Notes under the pieces: model-generated
Told to the model about the DNA's origin: nothing
Database searches by the model: none
The model's input: only the letters and a program-made list of their open reading frames with translations
NCBI RefSeq assembly: GCF_905397435.1
Contig: NZ_CAJPVI010000058.1
Location: 1 to 58,009 of the forward strand
Direction: 5' to 3'
Source of the DNA: Cupriavidus numazuensis
Lineage (GTDB): Bacteria > Pseudomonadota > Gammaproteobacteria > Burkholderiales > Burkholderiaceae
Length of the DNA stretch: 58,009 bases
Part shown: in pieces, positions 39,024 to 47,083 of the stretch
Layout of the letters: the number at the start of each line of letters is the position of its first letter
Position numbering within the stretch: position 1 is the first letter of the stretch
Made by a program: the position numbers and the translations under genes

Positions 39024-39896
39024 ATGAGCTGGTTGGATAAACTCCTGCCTCCCAAGATTCAACAGACCGACCCCCGGACCCGCAAGGGCATCCCGGAGGG
39101 TTTGTGGGTCAAGTGCCCGTCGTGCGAGTCCACCCTGTACCGGACCGACGTCGAGGCCAACCTGCACGTCTGCCCGAAATGCGACCACCACATGCGCATC
39201 AGCGCGCGCGCGCGCCTGGATGCGCTGCTCGACGCCGAAGGCCGCTATGAAATCGGCCAGGAAATCGTGCCGGTGGACGCGCTCAAGTTCAAGGACAGCA
39301 AGAAGTACCCCGACCGCATCAAGGCCGCCATGGAAGACACTGGCGAGACCGATGCGATGGTCGTGATGGGCGGTGCGATCCACACGATTCCGGTGGTGGC
39401 GAGCTGCTTCGAGTTCGAATTCATGGGCGGTTCGATGGGCTCCGTGGTCGGCGAGCGCTTCGTGCGCGGCGCCCAGGCGGCGCTCGAGCAAAAGGTGCCG
39501 TTCATCTGCTTTACCGCGACGGGCGGCGCGCGCATGCAGGAAAGCCTGCTGTCGCTGTTGCAGATGGCCAAGACCACGGCGATGCTGAACCAGCTTTCGG
39601 CATCCAAGCTGCCTTTCATCAGCGTGCTGACCGACCCGACCATGGGTGGCGTGTCCGCCAGCTTCGCGTTCCTCGGCGATGTCGTGATTGCCGAGCCGAA
39701 GGCGCTGATCGGCTTTGCCGGCCCGCGCGTGATCGAGCAGACCGTGCGCGAAAAGCTGCCGGAAGGCTTCCAGCGCGCCGAATTCCTGCTGCAGAAGGGC
39801 GCCGTCGACATGATCGTCGACCGCCGCAAGCTTCGCGCCGAGCTGGCGCAGTTGCTGGCGCTGCTGCAGAAGCAGCCGGCGGACGCGGTCGCGTAA
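39024..39896 (+). CDS. accD: Acetyl-CoA carboxylase carboxyltransferase subunit beta
   Basis: The 290-aa protein transfers carboxyl from biotin to acetyl-CoA, with AccA, at the first step of fatty acid synthesis. The N-terminal zinc ribbon has C31, C34, C50 and C53. The crotonase-like core includes GGSMGSVVGERF, TGGARMQES and PTMGGVSASFAFLGDV, the CoA-binding oxyanion loops. AAAGGAG precedes the start. It is followed by an intrinsic terminator and then folC, a pairing common across proteobacteria. Confidence 0.97.
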   Translation: MSWLDKLLPPKIQQTDPRTRKGIPEGLWVKCPSCESTLYRTDVEANLHVCPKCDHHMRISARARLDALLDAEGRYEIGQEIVPVDALKFKDSKKYPDRIKAAMEDTGETDAMVVMGGAIHTIPVVASCFEFEFMGGSMGSVVGERFVRGAQAALEQKVPFICFTATGGARMQESLLSLLQMAKTTAMLNQLSASKLPFISVLTDPTMGGVSASFAFLGDVVIAEPKALIGFAGPRVIEQTVREKLPEGFQRAEFLLQKGAVDMIVDRRKLRAELAQLLALLQKQPADAVA

Positions 39897-39920
39897 GAGC
39901 GGCCGGATGGCACAGGCAAG

Positions 39921-39951
39921 GGCGCGGGCGGTTGACGCGCCTTTTGCTTTT
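39921..39951 (+). terminator. Rho-independent terminator of accD
   Basis: GGCGCG (39921-39926) pairs with CGCGCC (39936-39941) with a 9-nt loop, followed by TTTTGCTTTT. It lies 24 bp after the accD stop. Confidence 0.75.
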
Positions 39952-40036
39952 CCTGGCGCCAATGCAATGCCAGCTCCGGCCTTGACATTCAGGCCGGCTG
40001 GCCAAATCTAGAAGCAAAGCATTTCCACCCCCCTTC

Positions 40037-41347
40037 ATGCCTGTCTTCCACAACCTTCCCGAATGGCTTGCCCATCTCGAAACCGCCCATCCCGTGGGCA
40101 TCGACATGGGCCTGACCCGTATCACGCGCGTCAAGGAAGCGCTGGGCCTGCGCATTGATGCCGTGGTGTTCACGGTCGGCGGCACCAACGGCAAGGGTTC
40201 GACCTGCGCCATGCTGGAGCGCATCCTGCTGGAAGCCGGCTACAAGGTGGGCTGCCATACGTCGCCGCACCTGGTGACGTTCAACGAGCGCGCGCGCCTC
40301 AATGGCGAGATGGCCACGGATGCGCAACTGCTGCCGCACTTCGAAGCCGTCGAGCGCGCCCGAACCAGCTTTGCCGACCCGATCAGCCTGACGTATTTCG
40401 AATTCACCACGCTGGCGATCATCCACATGTTTGCGGCTGCCGGCCTCGATGCGATGATCCTCGAAGTCGGCCTGGGCGGGCGCCTGGATGCCGTCAACGT
40501 GATCGATACGGACTGTGCTGTCATCACCAGCGTCGACATCGACCACACGCAGTACCTTGGCGACACGCGCGAGAAGATCGGCTTCGAGAAGGCCGGGATC
40601 TTCCGCCCGGGCGTGCCGGCGATCTGTGGCGACCCCGTGCCGCCCAAGTCGCTGGTCGACCATGCCGAGGCGATCGGCGCCGACCTGTGGCTGGTCGGGC
40701 GCGATTTCCGCCACCAGGCCGCCAAGGGCCAGGAGCGCCAGCAGTGGGACTGGAGCGGGCGCGAGCGCAAGCTCAACGGGCTTGGCTATCCGGCGCTTCG
40801 CGGCGCTAACCAACTGCTGAACGCTTCGGCCGCATTGGCAGCGTTGCAGGCAATGCGTTCGCAGTTGCCCGTGAGCGCGCAGGAAGTGCGCAACGGCCTG
40901 GCCTTCGTGGAACTGCCGGGACGCTTCCAGGTGCTGCCGGGACGCCCGGCGGTGATCCTGGACGTGGCGCATAACCCGCATGCGGCAGCCACGCTGGGCC
41001 AGAACCTGGAAAACATGGGCTTCTTCCGCTACACCTACGCGGTGTTCGGCGCCATGCAGGACAAGGATCTCGCGGGTGTGCTTCGCCAGGTGGCCGACAA
41101 GGTCGACCACTGGTGCCTGTGTGACCTGCCGACCGAGCGCGCTGCGACGGCCGCCGACTTGCTGCAGAAGCTGGAGGAGGGCGGTTTCCAGCCGGGGCCG
41201 GATGCCACGGCAGCCTGTTTTTCCAGTCCCGAAGCCGCTTACCGCGATGCCATCGAGAGAGCGACCGAGAATGATAGAATTCTGGTCTTCGGATCGTTCT
41301 ATACCGTTGCCGGCGTGATGGCATACCGCGCCACGCAGGCAAACTAG
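40037..41347 (+). CDS. folC: Dihydrofolate synthase / folylpolyglutamate synthase
   Basis: The 436-aa Mur-ligase-like enzyme adds glutamate to dihydropteroate and folates. GTNGKGST (49-56) is the P-loop. YFEFTTLAIIHMFA and EVGLGGRLDAVN carry Mg and substrate residues, and DVAHNPHAA begins the C-terminal domain motif. The first residues MPVFHNLPEWLAHLE are typical. It begins the folC-SPOR-cvpA-purF set that is conserved widely in proteobacteria. Confidence 0.95.
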   Translation: MPVFHNLPEWLAHLETAHPVGIDMGLTRITRVKEALGLRIDAVVFTVGGTNGKGSTCAMLERILLEAGYKVGCHTSPHLVTFNERARLNGEMATDAQLLPHFEAVERARTSFADPISLTYFEFTTLAIIHMFAAAGLDAMILEVGLGGRLDAVNVIDTDCAVITSVDIDHTQYLGDTREKIGFEKAGIFRPGVPAICGDPVPPKSLVDHAEAIGADLWLVGRDFRHQAAKGQERQQWDWSGRERKLNGLGYPALRGANQLLNASAALAALQAMRSQLPVSAQEVRNGLAFVELPGRFQVLPGRPAVILDVAHNPHAAATLGQNLENMGFFRYTYAVFGAMQDKDLAGVLRQVADKVDHWCLCDLPTERAATAADLLQKLEEGGFQPGPDATAACFSSPEAAYRDAIERATENDRILVFGSFYTVAGVMAYRATQAN

Positions 41348-41448
41348 CGCAGCGCCGCGCACAAGTGCGGCGCAAGTTCGCGGCAATCGAGCGACAAACC
41401 AGCGGCCGGCACGGATCGAATCCGACGGCCGCCGCACCGAACCAATCT

Positions 41449-42186
41449 ATGGGCCTGCTTTCGCTGTTTTCTTCCCGCAAGGGCAACGACCCGGCACCCG
41501 AGCGTACGCGCCGTCAGCGTACCGACCCTGGTGCAGGCATCGCCTCGTCGCGTCGACTCGCGGAGGAATATGCCGACGACACGCTGGATCCCGAATTTCC
41601 CCAGAAGCAGCGCGCGCGCCGCCGCCTGATCGGCGCCGTGGTGCTGGTGGTGGCCGCCGTCATCGTGCTGCCCATCATTTTCGAAACCAAGCCGCGTCCG
41701 GTGTCCGACGATGTGTCGGTGAAAGTGACGGGCGGGCAGGGTGCGCAGAAGCCGAAGGTTGAAGCACGCAAGGCCGACCCGCTGCCGCCGGCACCGCAGT
41801 CCCAGCAGGCTCGCGGCGACACCGCGGAAGCGCTCGACGTTGGCGAAGAAGTGGTCAGCGCGCCGTCCAAGCCGGCCACCGCCGCTGACAAGCCCGCGGC
41901 ACGTACCGATACCAAGCCCGCCGACAGCAAGACGGCGGATGCCAAGCCGCAAGGCAGCGGCAAGTACCTGATCCTGATCGGCGCCTTCTCTTCGGAAGAG
42001 AAGGCGAAGAACTGGCTGGCCAAGCTCAAGGCGAGCAAGGTGCCGGCGTATGTCGAACGGAAAGTCCTGGCTGACGGCGAGCGTATCTTGCTGCGCGCGG
42101 GCCCCTTCAACGACCGTGATGCCGCCGACGCTGCCGACAAGCGCGTACGGGCGACCGGGCTCGCGTCGAAGGTGGTGGAACAGTAA
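41449..42186 (+). CDS. SPOR-domain inner-membrane protein (DedD-like)
   Basis: The 245-aa protein has a cytoplasmic N-terminus of about 59 residues and one transmembrane helix (60-79, LIGAVVLVVAAVIVLPIIFE). A Lys/Ala/Pro-rich periplasmic linker leads to a C-terminal SPOR domain (about 168-245, YLILIGAFSSEEKAKNWLAKLKA). SPOR domains bind denuded septal peptidoglycan, and DedD-like proteins assist cell division. The start at 41449 (MGLLSLFSSRKGND) matches relatives; a GTG frame from 41365 has no homologous look. It lies between folC and cvpA, the usual dedD place. Confidence 0.88.
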   Translation: MGLLSLFSSRKGNDPAPERTRRQRTDPGAGIASSRRLAEEYADDTLDPEFPQKQRARRRLIGAVVLVVAAVIVLPIIFETKPRPVSDDVSVKVTGGQGAQKPKVEARKADPLPPAPQSQQARGDTAEALDVGEEVVSAPSKPATAADKPAARTDTKPADSKTADAKPQGSGKYLILIGAFSSEEKAKNWLAKLKASKVPAYVERKVLADGERILLRAGPFNDRDAADAADKRVRATGLASKVVEQ

Positions 42187-42221
42187 GCCTGCGTGGCCGC
42201 GCGATGCGGCCGCCTGCAACG

Positions 42222-42719
42222 ATGCAGCCGACTTTCTTCGACTACGCAGTCGTCTTCATCCTGCTTGCTTCCGGCCTGATCGGCGTGCTGCGCGGACTGG
42301 TCCGCGAGGTGCTGTCGCTGATCGGCTGGGTGGTGGCGTTCTGGGTCGCCTACCGCTTCGGCGGCGTGGCCGCCGGCTGGATGCCGGAATCGCTGCCCGG
42401 CGGCGAGATCGCGCGCCACGCGCTCGGCTTCGTGACCTTGCTGATCGGCACGGTGATCGGTGCAGCGCTGGCGGGCACGGTGATCGGCCAGTTGCTGGAA
42501 AGCACGGGCTTGAAGCCGGCGGACCGCGGGCTCGGCCTGGTGTTCGGGCTGCTGCGCGGCGCGCTGATCGTGATGCTGCTGGTCACGCTGGCCGGATTGA
42601 CGAAATTGCCGGAAGAGGAATTCTGGCGCGACGCGGTGAGCCGCCCCTATGTGATGCAAGCCATGGAATCGCTCAAGCCATGGCTGCCACCGGAGCTGGC
42701 GAAGTACGTCAAGACATGA
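42222..42719 (+). CDS. cvpA: CvpA family membrane protein
   Basis: The 165-aa protein has four hydrophobic segments. The opening FFDYAVVFILLASGLIGVLRGLVREVLSLIGWV is the CvpA family signature. CvpA was first linked to colicin V production in E. coli and more recently to envelope stress and bile resistance; its exact activity is unknown. The ATG at 42222 (MQPTFFDY) is preferred to the one at 42204. It lies upstream of purF as in E. coli. Confidence 0.9.
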   Translation: MQPTFFDYAVVFILLASGLIGVLRGLVREVLSLIGWVVAFWVAYRFGGVAAGWMPESLPGGEIARHALGFVTLLIGTVIGAALAGTVIGQLLESTGLKPADRGLGLVFGLLRGALIVMLLVTLAGLTKLPEEEFWRDAVSRPYVMQAMESLKPWLPPELAKYVKT

Positions 42720-42819
42720 CACTGAGGCCCGGCACCCATGCCTGGCCGGTACGAAACGCAGGCCCTGTCCTCAGGACCGGGCTGCGCCCCTGAATCAAAG
42801 CCTTTCCTGGGAGCATGGC

Positions 42820-44346
42820 ATGTGCGGTATCGTCGGCGCGGTCTCTACCTCGCCCGTCAACCAATTGATTTACGACAGCCTGCTGTTGTTGCAACACCGC
42901 GGACAGGATGCTGCCGGCATCGCCACCGCCAACGGCAGTACTTTCCACATGCACAAGGCCAACGGCCTCGTGCGCGACGTGTTCCGGACCCGCAATATGC
43001 GCGGCCTGCCGGGCACCGCCGGCATCGGTCAGGTGCGTTACCCGACCGCGGGCTCTGCCTCCAGCGAAGAAGAGGCACAGCCGTTCTACGTCAATGCGCC
43101 GTACGGCATCATCCTGGCGCACAACGGCAACCTGACCAACTGGCAGCAACTGCGCGAGGAAATGTTCCGCCGCGACCGCCGCCACATCAATACGCACTCG
43201 GATACCGAGGTGCTGCTCAATGTGCTCGCTGACGAACTGCAGCGCGCGAGCCAGGGCATGGCGCTGGATCCGGAAACGATCTTCAAGGCCGTTTCCGGTA
43301 TGCACCGCCGCGTGAAGGGCTCGTACGCCATTGCCGCGCAGATCGCCGGCTACGGCATGCTGGCCGTGCGCGACCCGTTCGGCATCCGTCCGCTGTGCCT
43401 GGGCAGCGTCGACACGCCGACCGGCAAGGAATGGATGGTGGCATCGGAGTCGGTGGCGCTGGAAGGCATCGGCTATCGCATGGAGCGCGATGTGGCGCCG
43501 GGCGAGGCCATCTTCATCGACCTCGACGGCAAGCTGTACAGCAAGCATTGCGCGGACAACGCCGTGCTGACGCCGTGCATCTTCGAGTACGTCTACCTGG
43601 CCCGTCCGGATTCGTGCATCGATGGCGTGCCGGTCTATGACGCCCGCCTGCGCATGGGCGACTACCTGGCCGAAAAGATCCGCCAGGAAGTGTCGGCCGG
43701 CGATATCGACGTGGTCATGCCGATTCCCGATTCCAGCCGCCCGGCCGCCATGCAGGTGGCCAACCGGCTGGGCGTGGGCTATCGCGAAGGTTTCTTCAAG
43801 AACCGCTACGTGGGCCGCACCTTCATCATGCCGGGCCAGGCGGTGCGCAAGAAGTCGGTGCGCCAGAAGCTCAACGCGATGGCCGTCGAGTTCAAGGGCA
43901 AGAACGTGCTGATCGTCGATGACTCGATCGTGCGCGGCACCACGTCGTTCGAGATCGTGCAGATGGCGCGCGACGCCGGCGCCAACAAGGTGATCTTCGC
44001 CTCGGCCGCGCCGCCGGTGAAGTACCCGAACGTGTACGGCATCGACATGCCCACGCGCAGCGAGCTGGTGGCCCATGGCCGCACGCACGAAGAGATCGCG
44101 AAGATCATCGGCGCCGACAAGCTGGTGTACCAGGACGTCGAAGCGATGAAGCAGGCCGTGCGCGACATCAATCCGGCGCTGAAGGACTTCGACGCGTCGT
44201 GTTTCGATGGCCGCTACATCACCGGTGACATCGACGAGGCCTATCTGACCCGGCTGGAAACGGCACGCAGCCAGGCCGACCGCGAAGGCACCGGCGACAT
44301 GGAGCGCTCGCAACTGCACCTGCAGCGTTCGGGCGGCAACGAGTAA
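42820..44346 (+). CDS. purF: Amidophosphoribosyltransferase
   Basis: The 508-aa enzyme makes phosphoribosylamine from PRPP and glutamine, the first step of purine synthesis. C2 of MCGIVGAVS is the N-terminal nucleophile after Met removal. The glutaminase domain runs to about residue 230. The PRPP loop VLIVDDSIVRGTTS is near 365, and FASAAPPVKYPNVYGIDMP follows. GGGAG precedes the ATG. It is the last gene of the folC-to-purF run before the metZ regulatory cassette. Confidence 0.97.
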   Translation: MCGIVGAVSTSPVNQLIYDSLLLLQHRGQDAAGIATANGSTFHMHKANGLVRDVFRTRNMRGLPGTAGIGQVRYPTAGSASSEEEAQPFYVNAPYGIILAHNGNLTNWQQLREEMFRRDRRHINTHSDTEVLLNVLADELQRASQGMALDPETIFKAVSGMHRRVKGSYAIAAQIAGYGMLAVRDPFGIRPLCLGSVDTPTGKEWMVASESVALEGIGYRMERDVAPGEAIFIDLDGKLYSKHCADNAVLTPCIFEYVYLARPDSCIDGVPVYDARLRMGDYLAEKIRQEVSAGDIDVVMPIPDSSRPAAMQVANRLGVGYREGFFKNRYVGRTFIMPGQAVRKKSVRQKLNAMAVEFKGKNVLIVDDSIVRGTTSFEIVQMARDAGANKVIFASAAPPVKYPNVYGIDMPTRSELVAHGRTHEEIAKIIGADKLVYQDVEAMKQAVRDINPALKDFDASCFDGRYITGDIDEAYLTRLETARSQADREGTGDMERSQLHLQRSGGNE

Positions 44347-44367
44347 GCCGCGCCGCGTCCGCGCGCG

Positions 44368-44396
44368 TTGACGAATGCGGGGCCCGGCCGTAACAT
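44368..44396 (+). promoter_or_regulatory. Sigma-70 promoter of metZ
   Basis: TTGACG (44368-44373) and TAACAT (44391-44396) are separated by exactly 17 bp. The expected transcription start, about 44403, coincides with the first paired base of the SAM-II-like aptamer. The promoter lies just beyond the purF stop. Confidence 0.8.
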
Positions 44397-44400
44397 GGCG

Positions 44401-44465
44401 GGGCGTCGATTTGAGAGTCAGCTTGCGGACGCGGGTCCTGCCCGAAACAGCTAAAGAGATAGCCG
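44401..44465 (+). ncRNA. SAM-II (SAM-alpha) riboswitch-like aptamer upstream of metZ
   Basis: GCGTC (44403-44407) pairs with GACGC (44428-44432) to form P1. Directly inside it are GATTTG (44408-44413) and GCTTGCG (44421-44427), matching the conserved GAUUUG and GCUUGCA/G of SAM-II. The 3' conserved GCTAAAG follows at 44450-44456. Between P1 and GCTAAA a GGG-TCCTG-CCC mini-hairpin (44433-44443) is inserted. The pseudoknot partner bases (GTC with GAT) are weaker than in alphaproteobacterial examples. SAM-II senses S-adenosylmethionine and represses methionine genes. The downstream gene is metZ, which fits. Confidence 0.72.
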
Positions 44466-44523
44466 TCAGAAGGGAAATTCCGGCACCGCCGCCGTGAAAT
44501 CCCCAGGTATCCGCAGAATACGC

Positions 44524-44563
44524 AAGCCCGTCGATCCGACTCTCCGATCGCACGGGCTTTTTT
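44524..44563 (+). terminator. Intrinsic terminator, probable expression platform of the metZ riboswitch
   Basis: AAGCCCGT (44524-44531) pairs with ACGGGCTT (44552-44559), extended inward by CGATC/GATCG (44532-44536, 44546-44550). Six T follow at 44558-44563. It sits after the SAM-II-like aptamer and 70 bp before metZ, so it would stop transcription before the gene unless antagonised. Confidence 0.88.
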
Positions 44564-44632
44564 CATGGCCGGCCGCTTGCCGCCGGCTTGTCGAGACCAC
44601 TGCATTCGCGCGGGTACGACCGCGCCACCAGC

Positions 44633-45838
44633 ATGAACGAACCGCTCAATCCTGAATCGCTTGGCATCGATACCCTTGGCGTGCGCGCCGGCACGTTGCG
44701 CAGCGAATACATGGAGCATTCCGAGGCGATGTACCTGACCTCGAGCTTTTGCTTCCACAGCGCCGCCGAAGCCGCCGAGCGCTTCGCCAACTCGGAAGAG
44801 GGCTTCACCTACTCGCGCTTCACCAATCCGACCGTGTCGATGTTCCAGTCGCGGCTGGCGGCGCTGGAAGGCGCCGAGTCGTGCATGGCGACCGCATCGG
44901 GCATGAGCGCGATCCTGTCGGTGGTGATGTCGCTGATGCAGGCGGGCGACCACCTGGTGAGCTCGCGTGCGATCTTTGGTTCGACCATGACGCTATTCGG
45001 GAACATCTTCTCGAAGTTCGGTGTCGAGACCACCTTCGTCGATCCGGGCGATCTGAACGCGTGGCGCGCGGCAGTGCGACCGACCACGAAGCTGTTCTTC
45101 CTGGAGACCCCGTCCAATCCGCTGACCGAAGTGGCGGACATCGCCGCTGTGGCCGACATCGCGCACAACGCGGGCGCACAGCTCATCGTCGACAACTGCT
45201 TCTGTTCACCAGCGCTGCAGCAGCCGATCAAGTTCGGCGCCGACATCGTGGTGCATTCGGCCACGAAGCATATCGACGGGCAGGGCCGCGTGCTCGGCGG
45301 TGCCGTCCTCGGTACGCACGATTTCATCATGGGCAAGGTGTTCCCGTTCGTGCGTACCGCGGGCCCGACGCTGTCGGCTTTCAACGCGTGGGTGCTGCTC
45401 AAGGGCATGGAGACGCTGGCCATCCGCATGGAGCGGCATTCTGCCAATGCGCTGGCGCTGGCCGAGTTCCTGGAATCGCATCCGGCGGTGGCGCGCGTGT
45501 TCCATCCCGCGCTGAAGTCGCATCCGCAGCATGAGATCGCCATGCGTCAGCAGAGCGGTGGTGGCGCGATCGTGTCGTTCGAACTCAAGGGTGCTACGCC
45601 TGAGCAGCAGCGTGCGAATGCATGGCGCGTGATCGACAACACGCGGCTGTGCTCGATCACTGGCAATCTCGGTGATACGCGGACGACGATCACGCATCCG
45701 TACACCACCACGCACGCGCGTGTAAGTCCGGAGGCCAAGGCGGCTGCGGGTGTCGGTGAAGGCCTGATTCGCCTGGCGGTGGGGCTTGAGACGGTGGCCG
45801 ACCTGAAGGCCGATCTGCTGCGCGGGCTCGGCGAGTAA
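44633..45838 (+). CDS. metZ: O-succinylhomoserine sulfhydrylase
   Basis: The 401-aa Cys/Met-metabolism PLP enzyme makes homocysteine from O-succinylhomoserine and sulfide. K212 in HSATKHIDGQGR is the PLP lysine. TYSRFTNPTVSMFQSRLAALEGAE and FLETPSNPLTEVADI are family motifs, and ITHPYTTTHARVS near the end is typical of MetZ. The ATG at 44633 begins MNEPLNPESLGIDTLGVRAG; an upstream ATG at 44588 adds 15 unlikely residues. It is monocistronic behind its own promoter, a SAM-II-like aptamer and a terminator. Confidence 0.92.
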   Translation: MNEPLNPESLGIDTLGVRAGTLRSEYMEHSEAMYLTSSFCFHSAAEAAERFANSEEGFTYSRFTNPTVSMFQSRLAALEGAESCMATASGMSAILSVVMSLMQAGDHLVSSRAIFGSTMTLFGNIFSKFGVETTFVDPGDLNAWRAAVRPTTKLFFLETPSNPLTEVADIAAVADIAHNAGAQLIVDNCFCSPALQQPIKFGADIVVHSATKHIDGQGRVLGGAVLGTHDFIMGKVFPFVRTAGPTLSAFNAWVLLKGMETLAIRMERHSANALALAEFLESHPAVARVFHPALKSHPQHEIAMRQQSGGGAIVSFELKGATPEQQRANAWRVIDNTRLCSITGNLGDTRTTITHPYTTTHARVSPEAKAAAGVGEGLIRLAVGLETVADLKADLLRGLGE

Positions 45839-45868
45839 GACGAAAGGCCGCGGAAGGATAGTGCCGGC

Positions 45869-46141
45869 TCAGGGCGTCTGGGCTGGCGCTGCGTTATCGC
45901 TGCCGGCCACGGCCTTGACGCCGGCCTTGGTCACGTCGTAAGTGGTCTCGACCGCGGTCGATGCAACACTGACGGCCGCGGAACCCACCGTTGTCACGGT
46001 GGAAACGGCAGCGCTGCCTACCGCGATGGTCGCCCCAACGACGCTGCATCCTGACAGCAAGGCGCCTGCCACGATCGCCACTAGCCGTGCGGTGGCAGCG
46101 TGGTAAGAGGGGCGGGGAAAACCGGAAAACGAAAACGGCAT
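45869..46141 (-). CDS. Small predicted lipoprotein, unknown function
   Basis: The 90-aa protein has a lipoprotein signal: Arg at 19, hydrophobic VAIVAGALLSGC with lipobox LLSGC (Cys 32). A Val/Ala/Ser/Thr-rich repetitive middle follows (VGSAAVSTVTTVGSAAVSVASTAVETTYDV), in which VGSAAVS is repeated. The end is KAGVKAVAGSDNAAPAQTP. I do not recognise a family beyond small Burkholderiales envelope lipoproteins. The frame continues upstream through the ABC permease gene but that part is a shadow; ATG at 46141 is my choice. It converges on metZ and follows the permease gene. Confidence 0.65.
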   Translation of the reverse strand: MPFSFSGFPRPSYHAATARLVAIVAGALLSGCSVVGATIAVGSAAVSTVTTVGSAAVSVASTAVETTYDVTKAGVKAVAGSDNAAPAQTP

Positions 46142-46212
46142 GCAAGGCTGCCCGGTGGGCATGTAAGAGGGCGCCGGGACGTCGGGCCCCGGCAACCGGC
46201 CGCCTGCGTAGC

Positions 46213-47082
46213 TCAGCGCAGCAAGCGGCGCCGCAACAGTACCAGCGAAAGCACTAGCGCGACAATGCCGTAAGCCATCAGCACGGCAATATGCAACGCG
46301 GCATTGTCGATCGGACGCCCGAGCATCAGCGGACGGATCAGCGCAACCGCATGCGCGAGCGGCAGGGCATTGGTCGCCGCCCGTGCGCCTTCGGGCAACT
46401 GTTCGAGCGGGAAGAACACGCCCGAGAGCAGCAGCATCGGCGTCATCACCAGCGTCTGGTAGAACATGAAGAAGTCGTAGCCGGGGGCCAGCGCGGTCAC
46501 GATCATCGCGAGGCTGGCGAACGTGATGCCGGCCAGCACGATTACCGGCAGCGCCAGCAGCGCGCCCGGCATGTGCGCATAGCCGAGTGCGCCAGCGACG
46601 AGCATGATCGCCAGCCCCGACAGCACGGCTTTGCTGGCGGCCCAGAGGATCTCCCCGAGTACTACGTCGCCAAGCGTCAGCGGTGCATGCATGATCGCTT
46701 CCCACGTGCGCTGCACGTGCATGCGCGAGAACGCCGAGTACATCGATTCGAAGCTGGCCGACATCATCACGCTCGATGCCGTGGTGCCGGCGGCCAGAAA
46801 GGCGATGTACGACACGCCATGCACCTGGCCGACCAGCAGGCCGAGCCCGAGGCCGAGGCCGAACAGGTAGATCATCGGATCGGCCAGGTTGCCGATCATC
46901 GACGGGATGGCCAGCTTCTTCCACACCATGTAGTTGCGGTACCAGACCATCATCCAGTTGCGCAGGTTGCGCGGCAGCAGCGGCTGCGGATAGTGCTGTG
47001 CCGATGCGGCGCTGTCGTCGCGGGTGCGGGTTTGCGCCCCCGCGGCGGTTGCCGTGTCCGGGCGCGGATCCTGTTCGCTCAT
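46213..47082 (-). CDS. ABC-2 type transporter permease (NodJ-like)
   Basis: The 289-aa membrane protein has a polar N-terminus of about 40 residues and six hydrophobic segments. NYMVWKKLAIPSMIGNLADPMIYLFGLGLGLG opens the ABC-2 domain. FLAAGTTASSVMMSASFESMYSAFSRMHVQRTWEAIMHAPL is characteristic of NodJ/DrrB-type exporters. LLLSGVFFPLEQLPEG lies near the fifth helix. It pairs with the ATPase encoded 1 bp upstream. NodIJ homologues outside rhizobia export unknown lipid-linked or small substrates, so a nodulation role should not be assumed. Confidence 0.87.
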   Translation of the reverse strand: MSEQDPRPDTATAAGAQTRTRDDSAASAQHYPQPLLPRNLRNWMMVWYRNYMVWKKLAIPSMIGNLADPMIYLFGLGLGLGLLVGQVHGVSYIAFLAAGTTASSVMMSASFESMYSAFSRMHVQRTWEAIMHAPLTLGDVVLGEILWAASKAVLSGLAIMLVAGALGYAHMPGALLALPVIVLAGITFASLAMIVTALAPGYDFFMFYQTLVMTPMLLLSGVFFPLEQLPEGARAATNALPLAHAVALIRPLMLGRPIDNAALHIAVLMAYGIVALVLSLVLLRRRLLR

Positions 47083-47083
47083 G

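Noticed and set aside
42762..42782. Imperfect hairpin between cvpA and purF as a terminator or purine operator
   Set aside because: It has an internal mismatch and no U-tract, and nothing resembles a PurR site; too weak to list.
45869..46924. 351-codon minus-strand frame across the ABC permease and the small lipoprotein
   Set aside because: The first 260 codons are an Arg/Pro/Ala-rich shadow of the NodJ-like gene on the same strand in another frame. Only the last 90 codons have a lipoprotein signal and coherent composition.
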